From G963677325 sp963677325 (lineage in GTDB: Bacteria; Bacteroidota; Bacteroidia; Bacteroidales; Prolixibacteraceae), in NCBI GenBank assembly GCA_963677325.2, contig CAXXGM010000014.1, forward strand, positions 256,667 to 320,666: 64,000 nt of DNA. Direction: 5' to 3'. This document shows positions 31,309 through 40,339 of this stretch, piece after piece (positions within the stretch are counted from its first letter, which is position 1; each line of letters begins with the position of its first letter). The notes beneath the pieces are model-generated. The model was not told where the DNA came from, ran no database searches, and saw nothing but the letters and a program-made list of their open reading frames with translations. Made by a program: the position numbers and the translations under genes.

Positions 31309-33063
31309 ATGAAAACAACGGAAATCCCCGCCTATATACTTGAAAAGGCCCATGAATGGCTATCAGGTGATTATGACATTAATACAAAAAACGAAGTAAA
31401 GAATCTTCTTGATCAGGAAGACAGCAGTCCCCTGATAGATGCTTTTTACCGAGATCTTGAATTCGGGACAGGCGGTCTAAGAGGGATCATGGGGGTGGGA
31501 TCCAACCGGATGAATATTTACACGGTAGGTGCCGCAACTCAGGGATTAAGCAATTATCTTAAAAGAGCTTTCAGCGATTTACCAGAAATCAGAGTGGCCA
31601 TCGGATATGACTGCCGCAATAACAGCCGACTCTTCGCCGAAACCTCCGCAGGAATATTTTCGGCCAACGGCATTAAGGTTTTTCTATTTGAAGACCTTCG
31701 TCCGACCCCGGAACTTTCTTTCACCATCCGCCATCTTGGTCTTCAGAGTGGAATTATCCTTACCGCATCCCATAATCCCAAAATTTATAACGGGTACAAG
31801 GTATACTGGAACGACGGCTCACAGATTGTCGAACCCCATGACATCCAAATCATAAAAGAAGTTGAAAGAGTTAAAGTCAATGATATCCGCTTCAACGGCC
31901 CCAAAGAAAATATTACAATTATTGGCAAGGAAATTGATGAAGCATTCCTTGAAAAAGTGATCTCCGTTTCCCTTTCCCCAGAAGTGATTCAAAGACATAA
32001 AGACATTAAAATAGTTTTCACACCGATCCACGGCACCGGAGTAAAATTGGTTCCGATGGCACTTGCCAGAATGGGATTTACCAATGTGATCCACATCCCC
32101 GAACAGGACGTGGTGGATGGAAATTTTCCAACGGTCATCTCTCCAAACCCTGAAGAACCCGCAGCAATGGCTCTTGCCCTTAAAAAAGCGATTGAAACAG
32201 ATGCCGATCTGGTCATGGCAACCGATCCCGATGCAGATAGATTAGGTGTTTCGGTGAAAAATGACAAGGGAGAATTTATTCTTCTCAACGGAAATCAAAC
32301 CTTCCTGATCTTTCTTTATTACATCATCACCCGGAGGAAACAACTGGGACTCTTGAAAGGCAGGGAATACGTGGTTAAGACAATTGTCACTACGGAACTT
32401 GCAGCGACCATTGCCCAAAAGAATTCGGTGGAATATTACGATTGCTATACCGGTTTTAAATACATTGCAGAAATAATACGGGAGAATGAAGGACGCAAGG
32501 ATTATATCGGCGGCGGCGAAGAGAGTTTCGGCTTTCTACCTGCCGATTTTGTAAGGGATAAAGACGCGGTAAGTTCCTGTGCATTAATGGCAGAGATCGC
32601 AGCGTGGGCCAAAGATCAGGGGAAAACACTTTTTGAGCTCCTGCAGGATATTTACCTGGAGTATGGTTTTTCCAAGGAAAAAATGAAATACATCGTCCGA
32701 ACAGGTAAGAGCGGCGCCGAAGAAATTGAACAGATGATGATCAATTTCAGGGACAATCCCCCACTGCAATTAGCTGGATCAAAACTGGTTATCGTCAAAG
32801 ATTATGAGACTTTAACCGAAAGGAACCTGGCTACCGGTGAAGGAAAGAAGATCGATCAGAGATTTACTTCCAATGTTCTGCAATTCTTCACTGAAGATGG
32901 ATCTAAAGTATCAGTCCGCCCCTCGGGCACAGAGCCTAAAATCAAGTTCTACATTGGAGTTAAAGCCCCATTGAAATCAAGGGATCAATATTATCAAACT
33001 GACGAAAAATGTGAGGAAAAAGTAGAGCGGGTAATGGCTGACCTGGGACTGTCAGAGAATTAA
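31309..33063 (+). CDS. Phosphoglucomutase/phosphomannomutase (alpha-D-phosphohexomutase family)
   Basis: The 584-aa enzyme interconverts sugar 1- and 6-phosphates. The catalytic phosphoserine loop is LTASHNPKIYNGYKVYW (near residue 151), the Mg loop MATDPDADRLGV near 303, the sugar-binding GGGEESFGF near 400, and the phosphate-binding RPSGTEPKIKFY near 536. GTGGLRGIMGVGSNRMNIYTV near 50 is characteristic of the long PgmB/PGM2-type branch. Substrate (glucose, mannose or pentose phosphate) cannot be told from sequence. The gene is divergent from rpsA and has its own promoter. Confidence 0.9.
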   Translation: MKTTEIPAYILEKAHEWLSGDYDINTKNEVKNLLDQEDSSPLIDAFYRDLEFGTGGLRGIMGVGSNRMNIYTVGAATQGLSNYLKRAFSDLPEIRVAIGYDCRNNSRLFAETSAGIFSANGIKVFLFEDLRPTPELSFTIRHLGLQSGIILTASHNPKIYNGYKVYWNDGSQIVEPHDIQIIKEVERVKVNDIRFNGPKENITIIGKEIDEAFLEKVISVSLSPEVIQRHKDIKIVFTPIHGTGVKLVPMALARMGFTNVIHIPEQDVVDGNFPTVISPNPEEPAAMALALKKAIETDADLVMATDPDADRLGVSVKNDKGEFILLNGNQTFLIFLYYIITRRKQLGLLKGREYVVKTIVTTELAATIAQKNSVEYYDCYTGFKYIAEIIRENEGRKDYIGGGEESFGFLPADFVRDKDAVSSCALMAEIAAWAKDQGKTLFELLQDIYLEYGFSKEKMKYIVRTGKSGAEEIEQMMINFRDNPPLQLAGSKLVIVKDYETLTERNLATGEGKKIDQRFTSNVLQFFTEDGSKVSVRPSGTEPKIKFYIGVKAPLKSRDQYYQTDEKCEEKVERVMADLGLSEN

Positions 33064-33098
33064 AAATAAAAGTCGATATCTTTCTAAATTCTGAACCT

Positions 33099-33875
33099 AT
33101 GAAAAAATTAACTTTATCGATTTTTGTATTCATTATAATACTTTCCTGTAAAAAACAGGAACTAACTGTAAACCCTTCATTTGAATCCATTGCTGGAGTA
33201 TGGAAAATGCAGGATTATACAAAAAATAATGTTTCCCTTTTTAATAATGCAAATTACTCCAACGACTACATTATGTTTTATTCCACCTATTATTTTTCAA
33301 GTAGAATAGGGAATTCATCCGATAATGGCTATTTACAAGGAATTTTCGATATCGAAGGTAACAGACTCAATTTAACAAATTATAGTACACCGAATTCTTC
33401 AACGAGCTCCAAGTTCAGACTTGAAGTAGAAGAATTGAATAATACCCAAATTACATTGAAGGACACTTCGATAGAGAATGGTACCACTTATACCTGGAGA
33501 TACGTTTATAAAAAAATTACCAATCCTACCACATATCGGATCTCTAACCAAACATTTGGAACAGCGACTATTGTATCTTTCTTTGATGATGGTTCCGGAT
33601 TGAAAGATTTCTGTTATCACGGACCAATTACAGGGAGAACGCTTTCGACTGATCAAGTTTTTACTACACGGAATAAAATTAATCTTGGCATAATCAGTTC
33701 AGATTTTTACTATTTTACTCTATATTCTCAAACGATATCAACAGGGAGAGAAAATGAAATTGTTTTGGCAGACACCACAACTGTTGTGTCAGTAAAGAAG
33801 AGTGCCAACATCAGAAATATTTCCTTGAAATCCTTTTCCCTCAAAAACAGAACGACTTTAAGAGACGCTTTTTAG
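33099..33875 (+). CDS. Putative lipoprotein of unknown function
   Basis: I do not recognise a family. The 258-aa protein has a lipoprotein signal (MKKLTLSIFVFIIILSC, lipidation at C17, followed by KK). After it, SFESIAGVWKMQDYTKNN resembles the opening strand of lipocalin-like domains of Bacteroidota (I-x-G-x-W), and the next 90 residues look beta-rich (NRLNLTNY, KFRLEVEELNNTQITLKD, YTWRYVYKKI). The remainder is Ser/Thr-rich and has no motif. It starts 35 bp after the mutase gene and may be co-transcribed. Envelope location is inferred. Confidence 0.65.
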   Translation: MKKLTLSIFVFIIILSCKKQELTVNPSFESIAGVWKMQDYTKNNVSLFNNANYSNDYIMFYSTYYFSSRIGNSSDNGYLQGIFDIEGNRLNLTNYSTPNSSTSSKFRLEVEELNNTQITLKDTSIENGTTYTWRYVYKKITNPTTYRISNQTFGTATIVSFFDDGSGLKDFCYHGPITGRTLSTDQVFTTRNKINLGIISSDFYYFTLYSQTISTGRENEIVLADTTTVVSVKKSANIRNISLKSFSLKNRTTLRDAF

Positions 33876-34182
33876 ATATCTATTCGGGAGCAATTGCAAT
33901 GTTATAAACAAAAAATCAATCCATTTTCTTAAATCGGCCATCTTAAGCTCTTCTTCAAGTCGTATCATTTTCGGACTTTGTATGTACTTTCTATATATTT
34001 TCTATATACTTCGTATCTGAAATAATATACAAAGTATATTTAATACAAGGATAAAGGTCGCACAAAGTATGGCTATGGTACGATAAAAACAGGAACCTGT
34101 AACGGATTTGTTACAGACAGTGAGGAAATTTTACTGAATTTCAGCAAAACCGCTTCATAAAAAAATAGTTCAGGATAAAGGC
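33876..34182. other. Intergenic region between convergent genes
   Basis: No gene. It contains an imperfect AT-rich palindrome around 33975-34045, with TATACTTCGTAT on the left and ATACAAAGTATA on the right, and repeated TCTATATA units, reminiscent of the TACGAATAA palindromes elsewhere but too diverged to group safely. Confidence 0.4.
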
Positions 34183-34818
34183 TTAAAACAATCCATGCAA
34201 CTGGGCATCAACCCGGTCAATTACCTTACTCAGATCTTCTTTATTTTCTGCAAAATTCAGTTCATCGACATTAACAATCATCATCTTGCCGAGTTTATAG
34301 CGCATGGCCCAGGCTTCATAACGCTGGTTAAGCTGTTTCAGATAATCGAGACGGATCGAATTTTCGTAATTCCTGCCCCTTTTTTGAATTTGTTGAACCA
34401 GAGTGGGAACCGAGGCCCGAAGATAGACGATCAGATCGGGAGCTTTGACAAGGCTGTTCATCAGGTTAAAAAGAGAATGATAATTCTCGAAATCACGCGT
34501 ACTCATCAAACCCATTTCATGCAGGTTAGGAGCAAAAATTTCCGAATCTTCGTAAATGGTTCTGTCCTGGATCACGGTTTTTCCCGAATTGCGGATCTCG
34601 AGTACCTGACTGAAACGGGTATTGAGAAAATAAACCTGTAAATTAAATGACCAGCGCTGCATATCGTGATAGAAATCATTTAGATAAGGGTTCGATTCGA
34701 CTTCCTCAAAATGGGATTCCCATCCGAAGTTCTTTGCAAGCAGACTGGTCAGGGTTGTCTTTCCAGCTCCGATATTGCCTGCCACGGCAATATGCATGGA
34801 TTTAGGTTCTTTTTTCAT
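34183..34818 (-). CDS. Deoxynucleoside kinase (dNK/dCK-dGK family)
   Basis: The 211-aa P-loop kinase has IAVAGNIGAGKTTLTSLLAKNFGW (Walker A, residues 14-22), the FYHDMQRWSFNLQVYFLNTRF substrate-binding helix near 49, VIQDRTIYEDSEIFA near 82 (the DR(S/T) motif with catalytic Glu/Asp) and RGRNYENSIRLDYL near 146 (lid Arg residues). It phosphorylates deoxynucleosides for salvage; which base is preferred is not clear. M8 (MHIAVAG) is an alternative start. It ends 106 bp beyond the start of the interval to the GH3-like gene, which is upstream on the same strand. Confidence 0.9.
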   Translation of the reverse strand: MKKEPKSMHIAVAGNIGAGKTTLTSLLAKNFGWESHFEEVESNPYLNDFYHDMQRWSFNLQVYFLNTRFSQVLEIRNSGKTVIQDRTIYEDSEIFAPNLHEMGLMSTRDFENYHSLFNLMNSLVKAPDLIVYLRASVPTLVQQIQKRGRNYENSIRLDYLKQLNQRYEAWAMRYKLGKMMIVNVDELNFAENKEDLSKVIDRVDAQLHGLF

Positions 34819-34924
34819 AAGTTTATTATTTGTTTTTTATAGCCATAAGGGACTCCCCAATAATCATGCTCCTTTGTCAGAAAGAATTTCTCATGGTCGT
34901 TTCATCCGGTTTAAATTTTATTTA

Positions 34925-36457
34925 TCAGAGGTTTTTTTCTATAGATTCATTAATCCGGATCAGTTCATCCAGATAATTGCGGTTGTTGGAAAGTCTTGGA
35001 ACCTTATTTTGTCCTCCCACTTTCCCGCGCTGGTGCATCCACTGATAAAAAGTCCCTTCCGCTACGGCCAAAACATGAGGCCTTTCAAGAGTTGCATTAT
35101 GGTGTCGCTTGGCATCATAATCCGAATTTAATTCCTGGATTTTGCGGTCAAGCGTATCTATAAATTTATCCATATCATCCGGCTTTTCAGCAAATTCGAT
35201 CAACCACTGATGAGCTCCTTTTTTCTGGGTTTCTGACATAAACACGGGGCCGGCAGTATATTCCCGTATAATGGCACCTGTAGAAAGGCAGGCCTGCTTC
35301 AGAGCTCTTTCGGCATTATCGATGATGACCTCCTCCCCGAAAGCATTGATGAAATGTTTGGTTCGGCCGGTAATCCGAAGCTTATACGGATTTTTGGAGG
35401 TAAACATCACCGTATCGCCGATCATGTACCGCCAGAGACCTCCGTTAGTAGAGATGACCATGGCATAATTCACTCCGGTTTCCACTTCCCATAGGGGCAG
35501 GGCTTTGGGATTTTCTGCTTCGATCTCATTCATGGGTATAAACTCAAAGAAAATGCCATAATCAAGCATCAGCAGCATATCCGGGGAAGAAAGATCGTCC
35601 TGAATGGCGAAGAAACCTTCCGAAGCGTTATAGGTTTCCATGTAATGCATCTTTTCAGAAGGAATCATCCGCTTGTATTGTTCGCGGTAGGGATCAAAAC
35701 AAATGCCCCCGTGTATAAATAATTCAATATTTGGCCAGACTTCCACGATATTTGACTTTCCGGTGTACTCAAGCACGTAATTCAGAAGGACCAAGAACCA
35801 GGAAGGAACCCCCGCCAGGGAAGTGACATTGTCTTTCACTGATTTGTGGGTGATCTGCTTTATTTTTTCCTCAAACTCTTCGATTAAGGCGATTTCAGTT
35901 GGTGGTGTACGGTGAAAATCGGTCCAGAAAGGAAGATTCTCGATCATAATTGCAGATAAATCACCGTAATAGGAATTATTGCTGAGATTATTCACCTGGT
36001 GGCTTCCCCCGAGGGTGAGGGTCTTGCCCGAAAGCAGCGAGGCATCGGGAAAATTGCGGTAATAAATAGCTAAAACATCTTTCCCTCCCCTGAAATGACA
36101 TTGACTGAGAGAGTCTTTTGAGACAGGAATAAATTTGCTTTTGGCATTGGTTGTACCCGATGATTTAGCAAACCATTTCATTTCGCCGGGCCATAATATA
36201 TTTTTCTCTCCGACAACCATCCTATGAATATAGGATTCTACCTCCTCATAACGAGAAACCGGAACTTTTTCCTGATACTGATCTAAATATTTTGTATTCT
36301 CATAATCGTATTTTTTTCCCCATTCCGTATCTTTGGCCTTATTCAGCAAAAAGGACAATGTTTCTTCCTGGATTTCCCTGGCATGTTGTCGGTAAAGCTC
36401 AATCTCATAAATACGTTTATAGTTGATCCAGTTAATGATAGAGTTAAGAATTGCCAT
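34925..36457 (-). CDS. GH3-family (auxin-responsive GH3-like) acyl-acid amido synthetase homologue
   Basis: The 510-aa protein belongs to the ANL-type adenylating GH3 family. It has the ATP-binding FAKSSGTTNAKSKFIPVS (residues 112-129), the YNASEGFFAI segment near 280, a LLMLDYGIFFEFIP motif, the TNGGLWRYMIGDTVMF region near 345 and the C-terminal GGQNKVPRLSNNRNYLDEL. Plant GH3 enzymes conjugate amino acids to hormone acids; bacterial homologues are widespread in Bacteroidota and their substrate is unknown. Length is normal. It is upstream of the deoxynucleoside kinase gene; no functional link is evident. Confidence 0.85.
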   Translation of the reverse strand: MAILNSIINWINYKRIYEIELYRQHAREIQEETLSFLLNKAKDTEWGKKYDYENTKYLDQYQEKVPVSRYEEVESYIHRMVVGEKNILWPGEMKWFAKSSGTTNAKSKFIPVSKDSLSQCHFRGGKDVLAIYYRNFPDASLLSGKTLTLGGSHQVNNLSNNSYYGDLSAIMIENLPFWTDFHRTPPTEIALIEEFEEKIKQITHKSVKDNVTSLAGVPSWFLVLLNYVLEYTGKSNIVEVWPNIELFIHGGICFDPYREQYKRMIPSEKMHYMETYNASEGFFAIQDDLSSPDMLLMLDYGIFFEFIPMNEIEAENPKALPLWEVETGVNYAMVISTNGGLWRYMIGDTVMFTSKNPYKLRITGRTKHFINAFGEEVIIDNAERALKQACLSTGAIIREYTAGPVFMSETQKKGAHQWLIEFAEKPDDMDKFIDTLDRKIQELNSDYDAKRHHNATLERPHVLAVAEGTFYQWMHQRGKVGGQNKVPRLSNNRNYLDELIRINESIEKNL

Positions 36458-36754
36458 ACTTAATCACAAATTTTTAATTAGGTACCGATGAAACAGTAAA
36501 TATATAAAATTCGTGTCTCAAAGGTATTTGTATATTTTTCTTCCCTTGTAAATTACAAAAAGAATGAAAATTAATAAATTTTAGTTTAACCCTACCTTCG
36601 AGCCAATGGAATTTTTAATAAATTTATCCAGCAAATTTAAACTCTTTTAATCATTGAAACGAACCAAGAATGACTTTTCTTGTGCAGATAAAATTTAAAA
36701 AGATCAGCTTCCATTTATTGGGGGGCTCAACGACCAATAAATAACGATGAACGG

Positions 36755-37324
36755 ATGAATCTACTGGATGTAATTCTTTTGATATTGCTGTTGGCGGGCG
36801 CTATCAGCGGCTTCACAAAGGGACTTTTTGTCGAGCTGGCCTCTGTCGTTTCACTCGTTCTGGGCATCTGGGCCGGGGTAGATTTCTCGCCGGTTGTTCA
36901 GGTCTGGTTATCAAAATTTCTTTCCTGGAGCCCCGGAAATCTTAAGTTACTGGCCTTTATTCTTATTTTTCTGGTGGTAGCATTTATCGTTCACATGGTA
37001 GCCAATGTATTTGAAAAGACCATTAGAGCCTTTGCATTAGGCATCTTTAGCCGTATTGGCGGCTCCTTGTTCGGAGCCCTTAAAGCAGCCTTTTTTCTGA
37101 GCATTCTCCTGCTTTTGATTTCCAATATTGAACATTATACCACGACGATTATACCGGAAAAGGTAAAACAGGAATCAAAGCTCTACCACCCAATCGAGAA
37201 CCTCGTTCCGCGCCTTCTCCCCTTCCTCAAGTCGTATCAGAAAACACCTCCTCCCGACAGTAAAAATACCGTGGTAACCTGTAGAGATACGATTTATCGC
37301 GCCTCTACAGGGCAATGTCATTAA
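36755..37324 (+). CDS. CvpA family inner-membrane protein, 3' end formed by IS insertion
   Basis: The 189-aa protein has four membrane helices: LDVILLILLLAGAISGFTKGLFVELASVVSLVLGIWAGV, LKLLAFILIFLVVAFIVHMVANVF and FGALKAAFFLSILLLLISNI. CvpA proteins are membrane proteins linked to colicin V export and to envelope stress, with no settled biochemical role. The last three codons and the TAA lie inside the IS element that begins at 37313. Without it the frame would read ...RASTGT and stop at once, so the insertion changes only the tail. The final codons are also part of a palindromic intergenic repeat, so the natural terminus may be secondary. Confidence 0.85.
   Translation: MNLLDVILLILLLAGAISGFTKGLFVELASVVSLVLGIWAGVDFSPVVQVWLSKFLSWSPGNLKLLAFILIFLVVAFIVHMVANVFEKTIRAFALGIFSRIGGSLFGALKAAFFLSILLLLISNIEHYTTTIIPEKVKQESKLYHPIENLVPRLLPFLKSYQKTPPPDSKNTVVTCRDTIYRASTGQCH
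37281..37312. repeat. Palindromic GTAGAG...CTCTAC repeat, left part, interrupted by the IS
   Basis: GTAGAGATACGATTTATCGC followed by GCCTCTAC is a near-perfect palindrome; the last 10 bases (37303-37312) are the target duplicated by the IS. It continues on the other side of the element at 38751-38819. Confidence 0.7.
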
Positions 37325-38750
37325 GTTAAGGATTTTAATATGCTGGTTTGTAATTTGCATAAGTTTTGTGTTTGGATTTAGACTGCTTATTTTTAATAAT
37401 TCTCGGGAATGATCGGTTAATTCTTATAGGGATCTGATCTTTTATAAAATGGTTGTTTAGAAGTTGAAGGATGTCTGCTGGTTCGTGTATAATGAATAAG
37501 CTTACGAGATGTATCTTCAATTTTCCATATGATTTGTTTCGATTTACTTTCATTGGGTATTTCCTTTTACACTGCATATTTTCAATGGTTTGCTGAGCTT
37601 CCTTTATAAGAATAGAGTGCAAGTTGGTGATGAAAACTGTTGCATAGAAATCCTGCAATACCGAATATTGGGTAAGACCACTGAAGGATTCAAGCTGCAA
37701 GATATTTTTCTGAACCGAGATATTGGTTTCGACGCCCCATCGTCTAAAGTATAGTTCTTTAAACTCAGAATTTGAATGACCTTCTTCTTCCCATAAATTT
37801 GTCATCAACACTTCAACAGAATTATCTAACTCTACCCTTACCAGCCTCACTTTCAAAAGAGTGTCCCGATTGACAATATATCCGCTTTTGTAAAGTCCTT
37901 TGATAGCGGCAGGGGTAGTTCTAAGATAGACCACATCACTTTGAGCTCCGCTTTTTATAAAAGTTCGAATGATATTTTGTGTTTCCTTGGCCCTTATGAC
38001 AAATTTAATTTCCTTCTCCTGCCACAAGTGCAAGGCAGCCATTTTGAAATTGCAAAAGTTCCGATCATAAATCATCACCATATCCTCCTCCAGGCAATCA
38101 ATGGCAGAATAAGCCATGTTTAATTCCCCAAAGCGATAAGGGGCAATTTTCGCATGTAATATTAGTTCATTCAATACGTCGTAACAGTAATAAGCTTTGG
38201 CTTGAACAAACGTTCCTATCTGATTGCTCTGTCCTCCAAAATATTCTTCAAGAGCGGGTTTATTTATCAGACTTATGTTGGACCCGTCTGCAGCCACTAA
38301 ACGATAACCTTTCCATCGCTTCACGTTTGACTCATAATAATGGTAAAATAGTTTAGACAAAAACTTGTTCCACACTTCAAAAAAGAAGGAATCGAGTTTC
38401 ATTCTTTGTTGCGAAAATGCGCTCACAGTGCAGCTTGTGTTAAGGTTTATCTCCTCAAAAAAATTGTCTATTTCAAAGCTGAGGGTTTTCTTACATAATT
38501 TGGCAATCAATAGAACTAAACGATTAAAAGGTAGTTTTCTTTCCCTTGTAAAAGCATTTTTTTGAGTAGCAAACTTTTCTAAAATATCAGGAGATTCGTT
38601 TACAATTGAAAGAAACGCCTTTAACTCTTCAATAATTTTTACATTTGCATCTAACATGGGGACTTAGGATTTAATTTTTGTGTTGCAACTTCAAAATTAA
38701 GATCTTTGTCCTCTGTTTTTTATCAATTAATCCTTAACTTAATGACATTG
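37313..38750 (-). mobile_element. Complete IS4-family insertion sequence (1438 bp)
   Basis: Terminal inverted repeats start CAATGTCATTAAGTTAAGGA at 37313 and are mirrored exactly at the other end (finishing ...CTTAATGACATTG at 38750). Directly flanking are identical 10-bp target duplications CTCTACAGGG (37303-37312 and 38751-38760). One intact DDE transposase gene is inside. Perfect ends, perfect duplication and an open transposase frame show a recent and possibly active insertion. Confidence 0.95.
37335..38657 (-). CDS. IS4-family DDE transposase
   Basis: The 440-aa transposase has the three catalytic acids: D in VAADGSNISL (near residue 124), D in MIYDRNFCNF (near 197) and E in the YREK motif YFRRWGVETNISVQK (near 310), which fits Y-x2-R-x3-E-x6-K exactly. 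The C-terminal 80 residues are basic. The gene fills the element, with 22 bp and 93 bp to the ends. Transposition is cut-and-paste with a 10-bp target duplication, as seen. Confidence 0.95.
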   Translation of the reverse strand: MLDANVKIIEELKAFLSIVNESPDILEKFATQKNAFTRERKLPFNRLVLLIAKLCKKTLSFEIDNFFEEINLNTSCTVSAFSQQRMKLDSFFFEVWNKFLSKLFYHYYESNVKRWKGYRLVAADGSNISLINKPALEEYFGGQSNQIGTFVQAKAYYCYDVLNELILHAKIAPYRFGELNMAYSAIDCLEEDMVMIYDRNFCNFKMAALHLWQEKEIKFVIRAKETQNIIRTFIKSGAQSDVVYLRTTPAAIKGLYKSGYIVNRDTLLKVRLVRVELDNSVEVLMTNLWEEEGHSNSEFKELYFRRWGVETNISVQKNILQLESFSGLTQYSVLQDFYATVFITNLHSILIKEAQQTIENMQCKRKYPMKVNRNKSYGKLKIHLVSLFIIHEPADILQLLNNHFIKDQIPIRINRSFPRIIKNKQSKSKHKTYANYKPAY

Positions 38751-38819
38751 CTCTACAGGGACGTGATTAACCGGTGCGATAAACCGTGTTTCGACAGACG
38801 CGATAAATCGCGTCTCTAC
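38751..38819. repeat. Palindromic GTAGAG...CTCTAC repeat, right part
   Basis: This is the continuation of 37281-37312: CGATAAACCG (38777-38786) and then GACGCGATAAATCGCGTCTC (38797-38816). The latter is itself a palindrome. With the IS removed, the whole is an array of about three related stem-loops between the CvpA gene and tyrS, of a kind dispersed in many Bacteroidota genomes. Confidence 0.65.
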
Positions 38820-38827
38820 AAAAAATG

Positions 38828-38835
38828 TATCTTTG
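38828..38835 (+). promoter_or_regulatory. Bacteroidota -7 promoter box for tyrS
   Basis: TATCTTTG, a perfect TAnnTTTG match, 45 bp before the tyrS ATG and downstream of both the IS and the palindrome, so the insertion should not cut tyrS off from its promoter. No clear -33 TTG. Confidence 0.5.
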
Positions 38836-38880
38836 CCGAAATTTTTATCGAAAACTTTGTTGTTTTAATTGATTGGCAAA

Positions 38881-40173
38881 ATGAATTTTATTGAAGAACT
38901 TGGCTGGAGAGGGATGATTCATGACATGATGCCCGGGCTGGAAGAACAGTTGAAAAAAGAACTTACCTCGGCATACGTCGGCATCGATCCAACGGCAGAC
39001 TCTTTACATATCGGACACCTGGTGAGCGTGATGATGTTAAAGCATTTCCAGGTTGCAGGACATAAACCCATTGTGCTGGTAGGCGGCGCCACGGGCATGA
39101 TTGGCGATCCTTCGGGGAAATCACAGGAACGTAATTTTCTTGATGAGCCGACTCTGCGCCACAACCAGGAATGTCTTAAAAACCAACTATCCAAGTTTCT
39201 CGACTTTGATTCAGGGGAGGAAAATTCAGCAGAGATAGTCAACAATTACGACTGGATGAAAGATTTCAGTTTCCTGCGTTTCATCCGCGAGATAGGGAAA
39301 CACATTACGGTTAATTACATGATGTCAAAGGATTCAGTGAAGAAACGCCTTGATCCGGATAACAGTTCCGGAATGTCATTTGCTGAATTTTCTTATCAAC
39401 TGGTTCAGGGAACCGATTTCCTGCATCTGTATGAAAACAAAAACTGTAAGCTTCAGATGGGCGGTTCCGATCAGTGGGGTAATATCACCACCGGCACTGA
39501 ACTGATCAGGAGGAAATCGGGAGGTGAGGCTTTTGCGCTGACCTGTCCGCTGATTACCAAGGCAGACGGATCCAAATTCGGAAAGACCGAATCGGGCAAT
39601 GTCTGGCTGGATCCCAAAAGAACATCCCCTTATAAATTCTACCAGTTCTGGCTAAATACCTCTGACGAAGACGCAGAAAAATACATCAAGATATTCACAC
39701 TGCTCTCACAGCAAGACATTGAAAATCTGATTGAAAATCACCGACAGGCTCCACATCTGAGGATGCTTCAGAAGGCACTTGCCAAGGAAGTGACCTGCAT
39801 GGTTCATTCCGAGGCTGATTACGAGATGGCTGTTGAGGCTTCTGAAATACTCTTTGGAAAAGGCACTGAAGAGACGCTGAAAAAGCTTGACGAAGAAACA
39901 TTTCTTTCCGTTTTTGAAGGGGTGCCCCAATTCCAGGTCAGCCAGGAAGATATCAACAAGGGCATAGATATAATTACTCTTCTGGCTGAAAAGACCGGAA
40001 TCTTTCCTTCCAAAGGTGAAGCCCGCCGGAATGTATCAGGTGGAGGGGTCGCTGTAAACAAAGTCAAAGTGGAGAGCCCGGAAGAAAAAGTCAGTTCGGA
40101 AAACCTCATCGACGGGAAATACCTTCTGGTTCAGAAAGGAAAGAAAAACTATTTCCTGGTGATCTGCGGATAA
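38881..40173 (+). CDS. tyrS: Tyrosyl-tRNA synthetase
   Basis: The 430-aa class I synthetase charges tRNA-Tyr. It has YVGIDPTADSLHIGHLV with the HIGH motif near residue 43, QMGGSDQWGNITTGTEL near 195, the KFGKTESG (KMSKS equivalent) near 232, and a C-terminal S4-type RNA-binding domain (KGEARRNVSGGGVAVN). I chose the ATG at 38881 (MNFIEELGWRGMIHD), the usual N-terminus; a TTG four codons upstream is in frame but unneeded. Single gene. Confidence 0.96.
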   Translation: MNFIEELGWRGMIHDMMPGLEEQLKKELTSAYVGIDPTADSLHIGHLVSVMMLKHFQVAGHKPIVLVGGATGMIGDPSGKSQERNFLDEPTLRHNQECLKNQLSKFLDFDSGEENSAEIVNNYDWMKDFSFLRFIREIGKHITVNYMMSKDSVKKRLDPDNSSGMSFAEFSYQLVQGTDFLHLYENKNCKLQMGGSDQWGNITTGTELIRRKSGGEAFALTCPLITKADGSKFGKTESGNVWLDPKRTSPYKFYQFWLNTSDEDAEKYIKIFTLLSQQDIENLIENHRQAPHLRMLQKALAKEVTCMVHSEADYEMAVEASEILFGKGTEETLKKLDEETFLSVFEGVPQFQVSQEDINKGIDIITLLAEKTGIFPSKGEARRNVSGGGVAVNKVKVESPEEKVSSENLIDGKYLLVQKGKKNYFLVICG

Positions 40174-40181
40174 GGATTTTG

Positions 40182-40328
40182 ACCACGGAGAGACTGAGAA
40201 CAAAGAGTTTCACGGAGAGTTTTAATAATTCAGCAAGAACAAAAAGATTCCTAAAAATAAGAACCTTTTGTTTGCTTAAGGAACTCTGTTTCCTCTGTGA
40301 CCCCCTGTGTTCTCCGTGTCTCCGTGGT
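40182..40328. repeat. ACCACGGAG-type long imperfect inverted repeat
   Basis: Left arm ACCACGGAGAGACTGAGAAC (40182-40201) continuing to CACGGAGAG; the right arm, ending in TCTCCGTGTCTCCGTGGT (40311-40328), is its approximate complement and contains CTCTGTTTCCTCTGTG. The centre is A-rich. It spans the gap between the convergent tyrS and ChrB-like genes. This ACCACGGAGACAC-type repeat is widespread in environmental bacterial genomes; the arms could terminate both genes. Confidence 0.65.
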
Positions 40329-40339
40329 TAATTTTATCT

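Noticed and set aside
37313..38750. Possible parent element of the MITE at 252-486
   Set aside because: Terminal repeats do not match (CAATGTCATTAAG against GAGTTCGATCTAAG).
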